A DNA stretch of 27,171 bases from UBA1402 sp964488495 (GTDB taxonomy: Bacteria; Bacteroidota; Bacteroidia; Bacteroidales; UBA1402): positions 1-27,171 of the forward strand of contig CAZAUQ010000032.1 in the NCBI GenBank assembly GCA_964488495.1, read 5' to 3'. Below the pieces are notes generated by a model. The model was given only the letters and a program-made list of their open reading frames with translations, was not told the origin of the DNA and searched no databases. Positions within the stretch are counted from its first letter, which is position 1. The number at the start of each line of letters is the position of its first letter. Below, piece after piece: positions 1 through 7,850 of this stretch. The position numbers and the translations under genes were made by a program.

Positions 1-797
1 CCTCCGATGACTACGGCTGCTATGGAATCCAGTTCATAACCGCTGCCCGCGTTGGGCTGGGCAGAGTCCAGTCTGGCTGTAACCATAAGCCCGGCTACGG
101 CAGACAATATTCCTGCCAGGGTATACACTCCGAGAATAATTCTATTCACTTTGATGCCCGACAACAAACTGGCTTTTTTGTTGCCTCCGATAGCGTAAAT
201 ATAACGCCCCATGCGGGTCTTGAGCATAAAAAAGGCAAAGAAGACTATAATGAGCAAGGCTACCCAAACCGGCATGGGCACTCCCATAAACCAACCGGTA
301 CCCAAAAAGGAAAAGCTAGTGCCCAGGCCGGTGATAGGGAAACCCTTGGTATACAACATTGTCAGCCCCCTGGCAATGGTAAGCATGGCCAAAGTAGCCA
401 CAAAAGGAGGCACCTTGAAACGGGTAATCATCCAGCCGTTAAAAGCACCCAACACGCCACCTATGAGTAAAGCGGCCAATATACTGCCCCAAAAGGTAAA
501 GCCCACAAAAAGGTCGGCAGCGGGAAAGCTGAAACCGTTTTTGCTCAGCCCGGCTGCCACGGCACCACTCAGCGCCAGAATGGAGCCTACCGAAAGATCT
601 ATGCCTCCGGTAAGGATAACCATGGTCATTCCTACCGATATACAAAGATTGACAGAAACCTGGCGCAGAATATTGAAAAAATTGTCGCCGGTGGCAAAAT
701 TATCCGAAAGCACAGCCATGGCTCCTACCATCAGTAGCAGAGCAACCAGTGGTTTAATGACAGGCTTGTCAATTATTGCTTTAAAGTTTGTTTTCAT
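1..797 (-). CDS. Sugar ABC transporter permease, RbsC type (partial, runs off left edge)
   Basis: Inner-membrane permease of a ribose-class sugar importer; about 265 residues are visible and the C-terminus lies beyond base 1. Reading - from the ATG at 797 gives an uninterrupted, very hydrophobic protein. It contains the family signatures VGMTMVILTGGIDLSVGS, FVATLAMLTIARG and, at the cut end, ELDSIAAVVIGG, all hallmarks of the RbsC/AraH/XylH group. The start lies 12 bases after the stop of the ATPase gene, so the two are surely cotranscribed and translationally close. It would form the channel energised by the double ATPase (810-2339) and fed by the binding protein (2976-3938). The sugar cannot be read from the permease. 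Full RbsC-type permeases are about 310-330 residues, so only some 50-60 residues are missing. Confidence 0.93.
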   Translation of the reverse strand, partial: MKTNFKAIIDKPVIKPLVALLLMVGAMAVLSDNFATGDNFFNILRQVSVNLCISVGMTMVILTGGIDLSVGSILALSGAVAAGLSKNGFSFPAADLFVGFTFWGSILAALLIGGVLGAFNGWMITRFKVPPFVATLAMLTIARGLTMLYTKGFPITGLGTSFSFLGTGWFMGVPMPVWVALLIIVFFAFFMLKTRMGRYIYAIGGNKKASLLSGIKVNRIILGVYTLAGILSAVAGLMVTARLDSAQPNAGSGYELDSIAAVVIG

Positions 798-809
798 AAT
801 CACTGCTTT

Positions 810-2339
810 TTAGACCTTATCCGGTAAGGCTGCTTTCAACAGGGCTTCTTCAGAAAATTCATTCCGCTCGAAATGTCCGCTGAGCCTGCCGGCGCAGAGG
901 CATATTATTCTGTCGGAAATCGCCATAATCTCCGGTAATTCAGAAGAGACCACCACTATGGCCATACCTTGGGCGGCCAAATCATCCATCAATTTATAAA
1001 TTTCATTTTTTGAGTGAATGTCGATGCCCCGGGTTGGCTCGTCCAGCAATATTATTTTTGGTTTGGTCAGAAGCCACTTGGACAAGACCACTTTTTGCTG
1101 ATTGCCTCCACTAAGCTGAGAAGCTAATTGTTTACCGGAATAGGATTTAACCTTCAGCCTGTCTCTCATTTCTTCGGCCTTTGTCCGCTCTTTTTTTAAC
1201 CACAGCAAGCCGTACTTTAAAAAATCTTTCAGTGAGGCCAGGGTAATATTTTGCTCTATGGACATTTCGGGAATCAGGCCCTCGGATTTACGGTCTTCGG
1301 GGATCAGTGCCAAACCCTCTGCCACCGCGTCATTTGTATTTTTCAACCTGAGCTGTCTGCCTTCGATAAACAGGTTGCCTTCTATTTTGTTACCGTACAA
1401 ACCAAATAAGGCTTCCATTAAATCAGTCCTCCCCGCGCCCATCAATCCGTAGATACCCAACACTTCACCGGCATGCACTTTAAAACCTATATTTTTGAGC
1501 CGATACTTACCTGCATGCAATGTATCCCTGAGACAGAGATCCTTCACCTCAAGCAAACATTTCCCCGGGCTATGCTGTCTTTTGATAAAAAAATCCTTGC
1601 GTTCCCTTCCGACCATCTTGTGCACCAATTCCTCTACGGTAGTTTGATCCAGGGGGCAAGCTTCTATAAAACAGCCGTCCCTTAATACCGTGACATAATC
1701 GGCCAGTAAAGCTATTTCATCCATTTTATGAGTGATGTACACCACTCCCACCCGGTTTTCTGTAAGTTCCCTTATCAAGCGAAACAATATTCCTGCCTCT
1801 TTTTCGGATAAAGAGGAAGTAGGTTCGTCCATAATCAAGACCTTAGCATTGAGCGATAAGGCCTTGGCAATCTCAACCAGTTGCTGCTGACCCGGCCTGA
1901 GATCGATGACCAACTTATCGGGGCTTTCTTCAAAATGCAGTCTTTCGAGTAAGGCGAGAGTCTCCTTTTTCATTAGTTGTTGATCTACCAGTCCCAAGGT
2001 ATTCAATGGCTCTCTGCCTAAAAAAACATTTTGGGTAATATCCAGATAGGGAATCAGATTCAACTCCTGGTGTATCATGGCTATTCCCTGTCTTTGTGCA
2101 TCGGCCGTTCCGGAAAAGCGTACAAATTTACCGCAGAGCAACAGCTCTCCCTGATAGTCAGGATACACTCCTGATAATATATTCATCAGGGTTGATTTAC
2201 CTGCTCCGTTTTCACCGACTATGGCATTTACTTTTCCGGCATAAACCTTGAAACCGACATCGTTTAAGGCCAGTACGCCGGGAAACTGTTTACTGATGTG
2301 CCTGGCTTCGAGTACAATTTCGGGAATCGGTGTATCCAT
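810..2339 (-). CDS. Sugar ABC transporter ATP-binding protein, RbsA/MglA type
   Basis: Cytoplasmic ATPase with two tandem ABC domains, 509 aa, the normal length for RbsA/MglA/XylG. The N-terminal domain has Walker A GENGAGKST (residues 42-50) and Walker B with VLIMDEPTSS (about 166-175). Its signature is LRPGQQQ (about 146-152), a departure from the usual LSxGQQQ. The C-terminal domain has the degenerate P-loop GLMGAGRTDLM and a full signature LSGGNQQK followed by a DEPTRGID Walker B. One intact and one degenerate site is normal for this subfamily. It sits between the DUF2291 gene and the permease with gaps of 9 and 12 bases. It powers import of the sugar bound by the lipoprotein at 2976-3938. 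The family is certain; the substrate is not. Confidence 0.95.
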   Translation of the reverse strand: MDTPIPEIVLEARHISKQFPGVLALNDVGFKVYAGKVNAIVGENGAGKSTLMNILSGVYPDYQGELLLCGKFVRFSGTADAQRQGIAMIHQELNLIPYLDITQNVFLGREPLNTLGLVDQQLMKKETLALLERLHFEESPDKLVIDLRPGQQQLVEIAKALSLNAKVLIMDEPTSSLSEKEAGILFRLIRELTENRVGVVYITHKMDEIALLADYVTVLRDGCFIEACPLDQTTVEELVHKMVGRERKDFFIKRQHSPGKCLLEVKDLCLRDTLHAGKYRLKNIGFKVHAGEVLGIYGLMGAGRTDLMEALFGLYGNKIEGNLFIEGRQLRLKNTNDAVAEGLALIPEDRKSEGLIPEMSIEQNITLASLKDFLKYGLLWLKKERTKAEEMRDRLKVKSYSGKQLASQLSGGNQQKVVLSKWLLTKPKIILLDEPTRGIDIHSKNEIYKLMDDLAAQGMAIVVVSSELPEIMAISDRIICLCAGRLSGHFERNEFSEEALLKAALPDKV

Positions 2340-2348
2340 GGGTTTGCC

Positions 2349-2972
2349 TCAGGTTAATATTTTGATTTTATATGGAATCAACACCAGTTCTTTCAATGGC
2401 AAATCATTGATATTCACCTCAATGGCAGCAACAAACTCTATCCTGACTCCTGCCTTGAGCTGCTCACGCAAGGGAGCCAGCACTTCTTGAAGGATTTTTT
2501 GGTTCATGCACGACGACAGCGCATTAAAATCCATCGTGTTCTGAAAATCGTCGGGAGAAAACCAGGCGGAGGCATCACGTGCCAGGTTGTTAAAAATATC
2601 CAACAAGGGAATAGTCGCCTTTATGTCCTGATTAAGAATAAGATATACATTTTGTTCATCGACGGCTTCGATTTCTGCCTGAGCCTGGATTACAAAGAAA
2701 TAGTTGGAACCTATGCCCAACACTTTACCCTGTTTGGCGGCAAAGGCCTTAGCATCGTTTTGCAAACCGACAAAAAATTCTTCGCAGGGAAAGGCATCAT
2801 GAATCAAATCCTCCAGTTTGTGTTCCCAACAGTAATCGACCAGTTGCCCGGGATTGAATTCCCTGAATTGTTCTTTCAGCTGCTTCTCGCTCAGCGATTC
2901 GGTATAAAAAGAAAAATAAAGGGTCGGAACGACGGCTGCAAAGGCCAGTATGATTTTTACGCTTTTTCTCAT
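2349..2972 (-). CDS. DUF2291 protein of a sugar ABC transporter operon
   Basis: Exported or membrane-anchored protein of 207 aa from the ATG at 2972. A GTG immediately upstream (2975) would add one residue, but GGAG in the end of the upstream gene is better spaced from the ATG. Residues 1-22 form a hydrophobic N-terminal segment (IILAFAAVVPTLYF); no lipobox Cys is visible. The body matches my memory of DUF2291. It has an early 'vdycWeh' region, a central GKVLGIGSNYFFVIQAQAEI strand pair, the WFSPDDFQNTMDFNALSSCM motif and a terminal beta segment. DUF2291 genes are known as companions of RbsABC-like importers, and this one lies directly between the binding protein and the ATPase. Its stop-to-start spacing to the binding protein is only a few bases. 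The molecular role is unknown; an accessory to substrate capture is an inference. Confidence 0.75.
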   Translation of the reverse strand: MRKSVKIILAFAAVVPTLYFSFYTESLSEKQLKEQFREFNPGQLVDYCWEHKLEDLIHDAFPCEEFFVGLQNDAKAFAAKQGKVLGIGSNYFFVIQAQAEIEAVDEQNVYLILNQDIKATIPLLDIFNNLARDASAWFSPDDFQNTMDFNALSSCMNQKILQEVLAPLREQLKAGVRIEFVAAIEVNINDLPLKELVLIPYKIKILT

Positions 2973-2975
2973 CAC

Positions 2976-3938
2976 TTACTCCAGCTTTTCGAATGCTCCG
3001 TACTTGTGTACATTGTCTGGTGTTACAAGTTCTACGGCCACCGGTACTTTTTTCTGGAAATTACGATCAGCCTTGAGATAGCGGTCGGCAAATTCAGCAG
3101 CAGTACGAGCCATGGTTTTGGGAAATTGCATGGCGGTAGCCTCAATTTTGCCTTCTTTGATGGCATTAATGACATCCTGGCTTCCGTCAAAACCAAAGAC
3201 CAGAATACTGCCGGCTTTGTCAGCGGCTAGTATAGCCTGATAGGCTCCCATGGCCATGGCATCGTTGCCGCAAAAGACAGCATCAATATCGGGATGCGCC
3301 TGCATCATCGACTCCATAACCTCCATGGCTTTATTTTGGTCGAAATCGGCCGTTTGCTGAGCCAGCATTTTAAGCTGAGGATAATTATCCACTACGCTGT
3401 GGAAACCTTTAGAACGGTTCCAGGTATTATTATCACCCACAATACCTAAAATCTCAACGTAATTGCCTTTGCCCTCCAATTTTTTTACAAAATATTGCCC
3501 CAGAGCTACACAACCCGAAAAATTATCGGAAAGAATCTGAGAAACAGAAGATTCTGCATCATTGATTTCACGATCCATACAAAACACCGGAATACCGGCT
3601 TTTTTGGCAGCTTTTACGTTGACCACCGAACCATTGGCATCGGTAGGATTGAACAATATAGCCTTATAACCGGAGGACAGGATATTGTCAAAATGCTCAG
3701 TCTCCTTTGAAGGATTGTTTTGAGAATCAAACAAAATAGCTTCGTAGCCCAATTCGGCGGCTCTTTCTTTGGCAGTCTCACCCAGAACAACAAACCAGGG
3801 ATTGTTGAGCGTTGAAATCACAACGGCTATTTTGTCTTTGGCCTGCGTTTTCTTTTTGCCTCCCTGACAAGAGCTTAAGCTCAGACACAAAGTACAAACA
3901 ACAACAGTCAAAAGCAAAGCAAACAATTTGTTTTTCAT
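2976..3938 (-). CDS. Sugar ABC transporter substrate-binding lipoprotein, RbsB type
   Basis: Periplasmic sugar-binding protein of 320 aa belonging to the Peripla_BP_4 (LacI-like) fold. A lipoprotein signal is visible: basic MKNK, a hydrophobic stretch, and lipobox L-S-S-C ending at Cys24, so the mature protein is lipid anchored. The first strand and its loop (KIAVVISTLNNPWFVVLGETAKERAAELGY) are typical of ribose/galactose-type binders. So are the hinge region FNPTDANGSV and the second-domain strand DAVFCGNDAMAMGAYQAI followed by FGFDGSQDVINAI. The gene is preceded by 52 bases containing a possible promoter of its own, so it may be made in excess over the transporter. The operon places it with an isomerase, kinase and split transketolase, which suggests a pentose or branched pentose as ligand. 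The ligand itself is inferred, not seen. Confidence 0.93.
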   Translation of the reverse strand: MKNKLFALLLTVVVCTLCLSLSSCQGGKKKTQAKDKIAVVISTLNNPWFVVLGETAKERAAELGYEAILFDSQNNPSKETEHFDNILSSGYKAILFNPTDANGSVVNVKAAKKAGIPVFCMDREINDAESSVSQILSDNFSGCVALGQYFVKKLEGKGNYVEILGIVGDNNTWNRSKGFHSVVDNYPQLKMLAQQTADFDQNKAMEVMESMMQAHPDIDAVFCGNDAMAMGAYQAILAADKAGSILVFGFDGSQDVINAIKEGKIEATAMQFPKTMARTAAEFADRYLKADRNFQKKVPVAVELVTPDNVHKYGAFEKLE

Positions 3939-3960
3939 TGTGTTATTATTTTAAGGTCTA

Positions 3961-3988
3961 CAAATGTACAATCACTGCCGCGAGACAA
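3961..3988 (-). promoter_or_regulatory. Possible internal promoter before the binding-protein gene
   Basis: On the minus strand TACATTTG (3968 to 3961) matches the Bacteroidetes -7 consensus TAnnTTTG exactly. A TTG (3988-3986) lies 17 bases upstream as a short-spaced -33 candidate. It sits in the largest gap inside the operon (3939-3990), 23 bases before the ATG of the substrate-binding protein. The motif is directly visible; activity is inferred. Confidence 0.4.
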
Positions 3989-3990
3989 TC

Positions 3991-5409
3991 TTACAGGTGG
4001 CGGTACAAATCCCAACCAAGGTAAGTGTTGATGGCTTCGTCCAGCACATCGGCCACCCGGCTGCGACACATAGCCACGTGATGTTCAAAGCCGTTTTTGC
4101 AAATATACCTCATCAGCTGCTGAAGATTATTCACTTTGGTAACAGCAATGCAACCGTCCATACCGTATGGTTCGTCGGTAATTTCGCCTTCGCCCAGGTA
4201 AGCTTTGATCATGCCGAAATTATCGTCGGTCGAAATTCTGAAAAAGGAGAAATCACCCGCGGAAGCTTTGCCTTTGACAGCGCCAAAAGTAGCTTCGGTA
4301 CCCAGGACGCTGCCCAAAACACCCAGCGTTCCCAGTTCTACCGGATTTTTGACAAAACTTTTGGGGAAATTACCGCAGTGAGTACAAACACATTTATTAT
4401 GTTCGCGGGCAAAATTATTGTTCCAGTCGGCCAGAGCGGCAGGTTGACCCGAAGCCAGGCTGAGCATATACATGGAGATAGCTCCGGCTATGTCTGTCTC
4501 ACAGGCACTGGGTATCAGCTTTTCGCTCATCATGCTCATGCTGACGCAGGCTGCGCAGCCATAGTTCTTTTCGAGCGAATCCCAACACTGGATAGCCGTA
4601 GCGTCCACTTCGTTTTCTTTGATCCAGGCGTCAACAGCCAATCCGAATTTGGCCTGTACTTTCAATTTTTCGGTAAATTTTTCGGGTACCCGGGCATAAG
4701 CCTTGATTTCTTCGAGACGTTGTCTGAGTTCAGCCGAGTTGTTATCAAATTTGTTGGCTGCCGACAAAATCTCGGACAAATCAACCGGAACCACTGTAAT
4801 ACCGCTGGCCTGCAGTATTTTTTCGCTGGCCCTGACAGTCTGGAATCCGGCAGGACGGGTACCGATGGCACCAATTCGTGCTTTGTGTAAACCACGAACC
4901 ACACGGCAAATCCGGGCAAAATAATCCAGATCACCGGCAAATTCTTTACTGTCTATGGCACAGGTGTGTAGGGAGGTCAGAGTAAATGGAATATTGTATT
5001 GATAAAGGTTGTTGCAAACCGATATTTTTCCGCAAAAAGCATCCCGTCTGCTGTCAAGGCCTACCTTGTCGTTTTCGTCATCGCAGGCCTGCACCAAAAT
5101 CGGAACTTTGAGTTCGGCCAAATCAAGGGCATTGATAATACCTATTTCGAAACCGAAATTGGGTAATGAAATTATGATCCCGTCGATAGTGTCGCGGTGT
5201 TCTTTGAACAACCTGGCACATTTAATGCCGTCTTCGCGGGTTTCTATACTGCCGGTGGCTGTTTGACTCTCATCGAGAATGACGTAAGTATGACCAGCTT
5301 TGGTCAAAGTATCCAATAGAGATTTTCTGACGTCTTTGGCCAGGGCTGAGTTGAAATAATTGCGGGTTCCTATTATGATCCCAAAGCAAAGTTGCTTTTT
5401 GTATGACAT
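3991..5409 (-). CDS. Sugar isomerase of the L-fucose/L-arabinose isomerase family
   Basis: Cytoplasmic aldose-ketose isomerase, 472 aa. The family is recognised from the C-terminal metal site arrangement. Glu304 lies in ACETDIAGAISMYML, Asp328 in ALADWN and His443/His444 in FEHHVAM, corresponding to the Glu, Asp and His that bind the divalent metal in FucI. A Cys/His cluster, HNKCVCTHCGNFP (337-349), is also present; related members have an HCGN motif here. The N-terminal region (GIIIGTRNYFN, then IDGIIISLPNFG) is the Rossmann-like fucose isomerase domain. It is shorter than canonical FucI (about 590 aa) and closer to the AraA-like or uncharacterised 'fucose isomerase' group. Lying 11 bases after the kinase, it would make the ketose that the kinase phosphorylates. 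D-apiose, or another aldopentose, to ketose is the proposed reaction; the substrate is not proven. Confidence 0.85.
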   Translation of the reverse strand: MSYKKQLCFGIIIGTRNYFNSALAKDVRKSLLDTLTKAGHTYVILDESQTATGSIETREDGIKCARLFKEHRDTIDGIIISLPNFGFEIGIINALDLAELKVPILVQACDDENDKVGLDSRRDAFCGKISVCNNLYQYNIPFTLTSLHTCAIDSKEFAGDLDYFARICRVVRGLHKARIGAIGTRPAGFQTVRASEKILQASGITVVPVDLSEILSAANKFDNNSAELRQRLEEIKAYARVPEKFTEKLKVQAKFGLAVDAWIKENEVDATAIQCWDSLEKNYGCAACVSMSMMSEKLIPSACETDIAGAISMYMLSLASGQPAALADWNNNFAREHNKCVCTHCGNFPKSFVKNPVELGTLGVLGSVLGTEATFGAVKGKASAGDFSFFRISTDDNFGMIKAYLGEGEITDEPYGMDGCIAVTKVNNLQQLMRYICKNGFEHHVAMCRSRVADVLDEAINTYLGWDLYRHL

Positions 5410-5420
5410 AGTTGTATGGT

Positions 5421-6905
5421 TTATAAAATCTTTTGTACAGCTTGCTGCCAGGCAGCATATAAATGTTCTCTTTTATTATCTGACATTTGCGGCCTGAGCT
5501 GTTCCTCCCGGCTTCTCAATTTCGCCAGTTCTTCCAGGCTACGGGCCCGGCCTAAGGCCAGAAAATTCATATACACAGCGCCCAGAGCAGAAGCTTCTTC
5601 GATGGGGCTTATGTTAATGGGGGCATTCAGCATATCGGCCTGAAACTGCATCAGGAAACGATTGTGTACCGGTCCTCCGTCTACCCTGAGTTCTTCAAGT
5701 TTGATCTCTGCCTGCCTGAGCATTAAATCCACCAAATCCTTCACCTGATAAGCAATAGCTTCCAGTCCGGCACGTACTATGTGTGCTTTGCTGCTGCCAC
5801 GGCTTAAACCGCATATGATAGCTCTGGCATCGGGTTTCCACCAGGGCGCACCCAAACCGGCAAAAGCCGGCACCAGATATACACCGGCATTGTCGTCCAC
5901 ACTCAACGCCAGGGCCTCGCTTTCGGCGGAATTAGCCAAAATACCGAGTTCGTCCACCATCCATTTAATGGTAGCTCCGGTGCAATGTATGTTGCCTTCG
6001 AAAGCATAATAGGTCTTTCCCTGGGCAGAAAAAGCTACCGAAGTCACCAAACCTTCGGGTGCCCTCAGAGGAGTCGAACCAATGTTGACCATTACCGAAG
6101 AACCCGTTCCGTATGTCGCTTTGCCCATTCCCGGGCTAAAGCAGCTTTGTCCGACTAAGGCACCATGAGAATCACCCAAGACTCCTGCAATAGGTATAGC
6201 CCGGGGTAACAGGCCCTGAAAGTCGGTACTGCCAAACACCTGGTCAGAAGCCAATATCTGAGGCATCATGGATTCGGGAATATCAAAAAGAGAGAGTATT
6301 TCCCTGTCCCAGCTCAGGCTGTGAATATTATACAACAAGGTACGGGAAGCATTGGTCTGGTCGGTGGCATGTACCTTGCCTCCGGTCAGATTCCAGATGA
6401 GCCACGAATCCATGGTACCCATACGGAGTTCTCCCGCCAGGGCGCGCTCTTTCAGACCCGGAATCTCCTCCAGTATCCATTGTACACCACTGGCCGAAAA
6501 ATAGGGATCAATGATTAAACCAGTTCTGGAACGCAACATTTCTTCGTAGCCTCTTTTAACAAGTTCACGGCAAATGCCTGCTCCACGCTGACATTGCCAA
6601 ACCACTACAGGGCTGACTGGCCTGGAAGTGGCTGCATCCCATACCAGCACACTTTCGCGTTGATTGGTTATGGCCACCGAAATAAGGTCCTGAGGGGCTA
6701 CTCCGCTGTTATTTAATAAGGCTTTAACACCCTTGAATATATTTTCGAGAATTTCTAACGGATCGTGTTCCACCCAACCGGCCTTTGGATAATACTGATG
6801 ATGCTCCAGCAAGAGGCGATGCTTCAGATTGGCTTTGCCGTCGAACAGCAAAAATTTGGTTGCCGAAGTACTCTGATCTATGGCCAGGGTGAATTTTTCG
6901 TTCAT
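5421..6905 (-). CDS. FGGY-family carbohydrate kinase (glycerol kinase-like, altered pocket)
   Basis: Cytoplasmic ATP-dependent sugar kinase, 494 aa, aligning along its whole length with glycerol kinase. Visible motifs are AIDQSTSATK (Asp10), NQRES (Arg83-Glu84), VVWQCQR (Trp103), DPYFSA (Tyr135), GVLGDSHGAL (Asp245), TYGTGSS and GAPWW. The counts fall on the E. coli GlpK numbering. Arg83, Glu84, Trp103, Tyr135 and Asp245 of the glycerol site are kept, but Gln246 is Ser and Phe270 is Ser. Both changes open the pocket, so a larger polyol or ketose is more likely than glycerol. The ATG overlaps the stop of the transketolase C-subunit (ATGA), indicating translational coupling. In this operon it would phosphorylate the ketose made by the isomerase at 3991-5409, plausibly apulose to apulose 4-phosphate. 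An automatic 'glycerol kinase' label would probably mislead. Confidence 0.9.
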   Translation of the reverse strand: MNEKFTLAIDQSTSATKFLLFDGKANLKHRLLLEHHQYYPKAGWVEHDPLEILENIFKGVKALLNNSGVAPQDLISVAITNQRESVLVWDAATSRPVSPVVVWQCQRGAGICRELVKRGYEEMLRSRTGLIIDPYFSASGVQWILEEIPGLKERALAGELRMGTMDSWLIWNLTGGKVHATDQTNASRTLLYNIHSLSWDREILSLFDIPESMMPQILASDQVFGSTDFQGLLPRAIPIAGVLGDSHGALVGQSCFSPGMGKATYGTGSSVMVNIGSTPLRAPEGLVTSVAFSAQGKTYYAFEGNIHCTGATIKWMVDELGILANSAESEALALSVDDNAGVYLVPAFAGLGAPWWKPDARAIICGLSRGSSKAHIVRAGLEAIAYQVKDLVDLMLRQAEIKLEELRVDGGPVHNRFLMQFQADMLNAPINISPIEEASALGAVYMNFLALGRARSLEELAKLRSREEQLRPQMSDNKREHLYAAWQQAVQKIL

Positions 6906-7849
6906 GCTTGGAGCCAGTTTAGAGCGGTTTTAACTATACCTTCTGCATCCAGTCCGTAATGCCGGAAAAGTTCCAGGGGCGTACCGGCTATCGCATTCTC
7001 GTCGGGTATGCCCAGTATTTTTACGGGTACAGGTTTGTGTTGTACCAGAGTTTCGGCTACTGCAGCTCCCAGGCCTCCGAACACACTGTGTTCTTCCACC
7101 GTGATAATCCGGCCGCTTTCTTCGGCTGCCTGCAGCACCGCTTCTGTGTCAAAAGGCTTAAGACTGTGCATATCAAGCACTCCGGCCTGTATGCCTTGCT
7201 TACTCAGCTGACGCGAAGCTTCCAGACAATGATACACCGTTTCTCCGGTACCTATAAGCGTCAGATCTTTGCCTTTGGCCAGGCGAATGGCTTTGCCAAT
7301 AGTAAAGTCGATTCCGGCATTGTCGTGAACATTTGGTACGGCATTACGGCCCACACGAATGTACACCGGATGCTGATAATCCATCAGAGCCTCCACCAGA
7401 CGGCGTGTTTCATAAATGTCGGCAGGCAGCACTATGTGCATACCGGGAAAAGCCCTCAATACAGCAATATCGTGCAGACTGTGGTGTGAAGCCCCAAGGG
7501 CTCCGTAACTCAGCCCTCCGCTAACACCCAGTATCCGGACCGGATAGTGAGAATAAGCCACGTCCACTTTGACCTGTTCCAGGCTGCGTGCCACGTAAAA
7601 ACAAGCAGGTCCGCAGACAAAGACATTCTTTCCTGCAGAAGCCAGACCGGCGGCAATGCCAACAGCATTTTGTTCTGCAATGCCCACTTCGACAAATTGT
7701 CCGGGCAATTCTGCGGCAAAGTCTCCTAAAGTGACAGAACCCCGTGCATCGCTGGTAACAACAACAATCTTATCATCCTTCCTCGCCATTTCCAACAGCG
7801 TATCGGTAAACATTTTCCGGCAGGGCACAGTATTTGACATAGAATTCAT
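6902..7849 (-). CDS. Transketolase C-terminal subunit (split transketolase)
   Basis: 315 aa protein with the pyrimidine-binding and C-terminal domains of transketolase. The TPP-activating Glu59 is in VEVGIAEQNAVGIAAGLA. It continues with SGGLSYGALGASHHSLHDIAVLRAFP and ends with the transketolase_C pattern LIGTGETVYHCLEASRQL ... VEEHSVFGGLGAAVAE. The ATG at 7849 follows the stop of the N-terminal subunit by one base, and its own stop overlaps the kinase start, so all three genes are coupled. The two halves should assemble into one thiamine-diphosphate enzyme that transfers a glycolaldehyde unit. Two-gene transketolases occur both as central-metabolism paralogues and as dedicated enzymes, including apulose-4-phosphate transketolase. 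The neighbours favour a dedicated role here. The exact donor and acceptor cannot be read from the sequence. Confidence 0.93.
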   Translation of the reverse strand: MNSMSNTVPCRKMFTDTLLEMARKDDKIVVVTSDARGSVTLGDFAAELPGQFVEVGIAEQNAVGIAAGLASAGKNVFVCGPACFYVARSLEQVKVDVAYSHYPVRILGVSGGLSYGALGASHHSLHDIAVLRAFPGMHIVLPADIYETRRLVEALMDYQHPVYIRVGRNAVPNVHDNAGIDFTIGKAIRLAKGKDLTLIGTGETVYHCLEASRQLSKQGIQAGVLDMHSLKPFDTEAVLQAAEESGRIITVEEHSVFGGLGAAVAETLVQHKPVPVKILGIPDENAIAGTPLELFRHYGLDAEGIVKTALNWLQA

Positions 7850-7850
7850 T

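Noticed and set aside
211..813. A 200-codon plus-strand open frame
   Set aside because: The minus strand here encodes an unmistakable RbsC-type permease, which has no stop inside the window.
3964..4890. A 308-codon plus-strand open frame opposite the isomerase gene
   Set aside because: The minus-strand isomerase has its conserved metal-site motifs and operon spacing; the opposite frame is a shadow.
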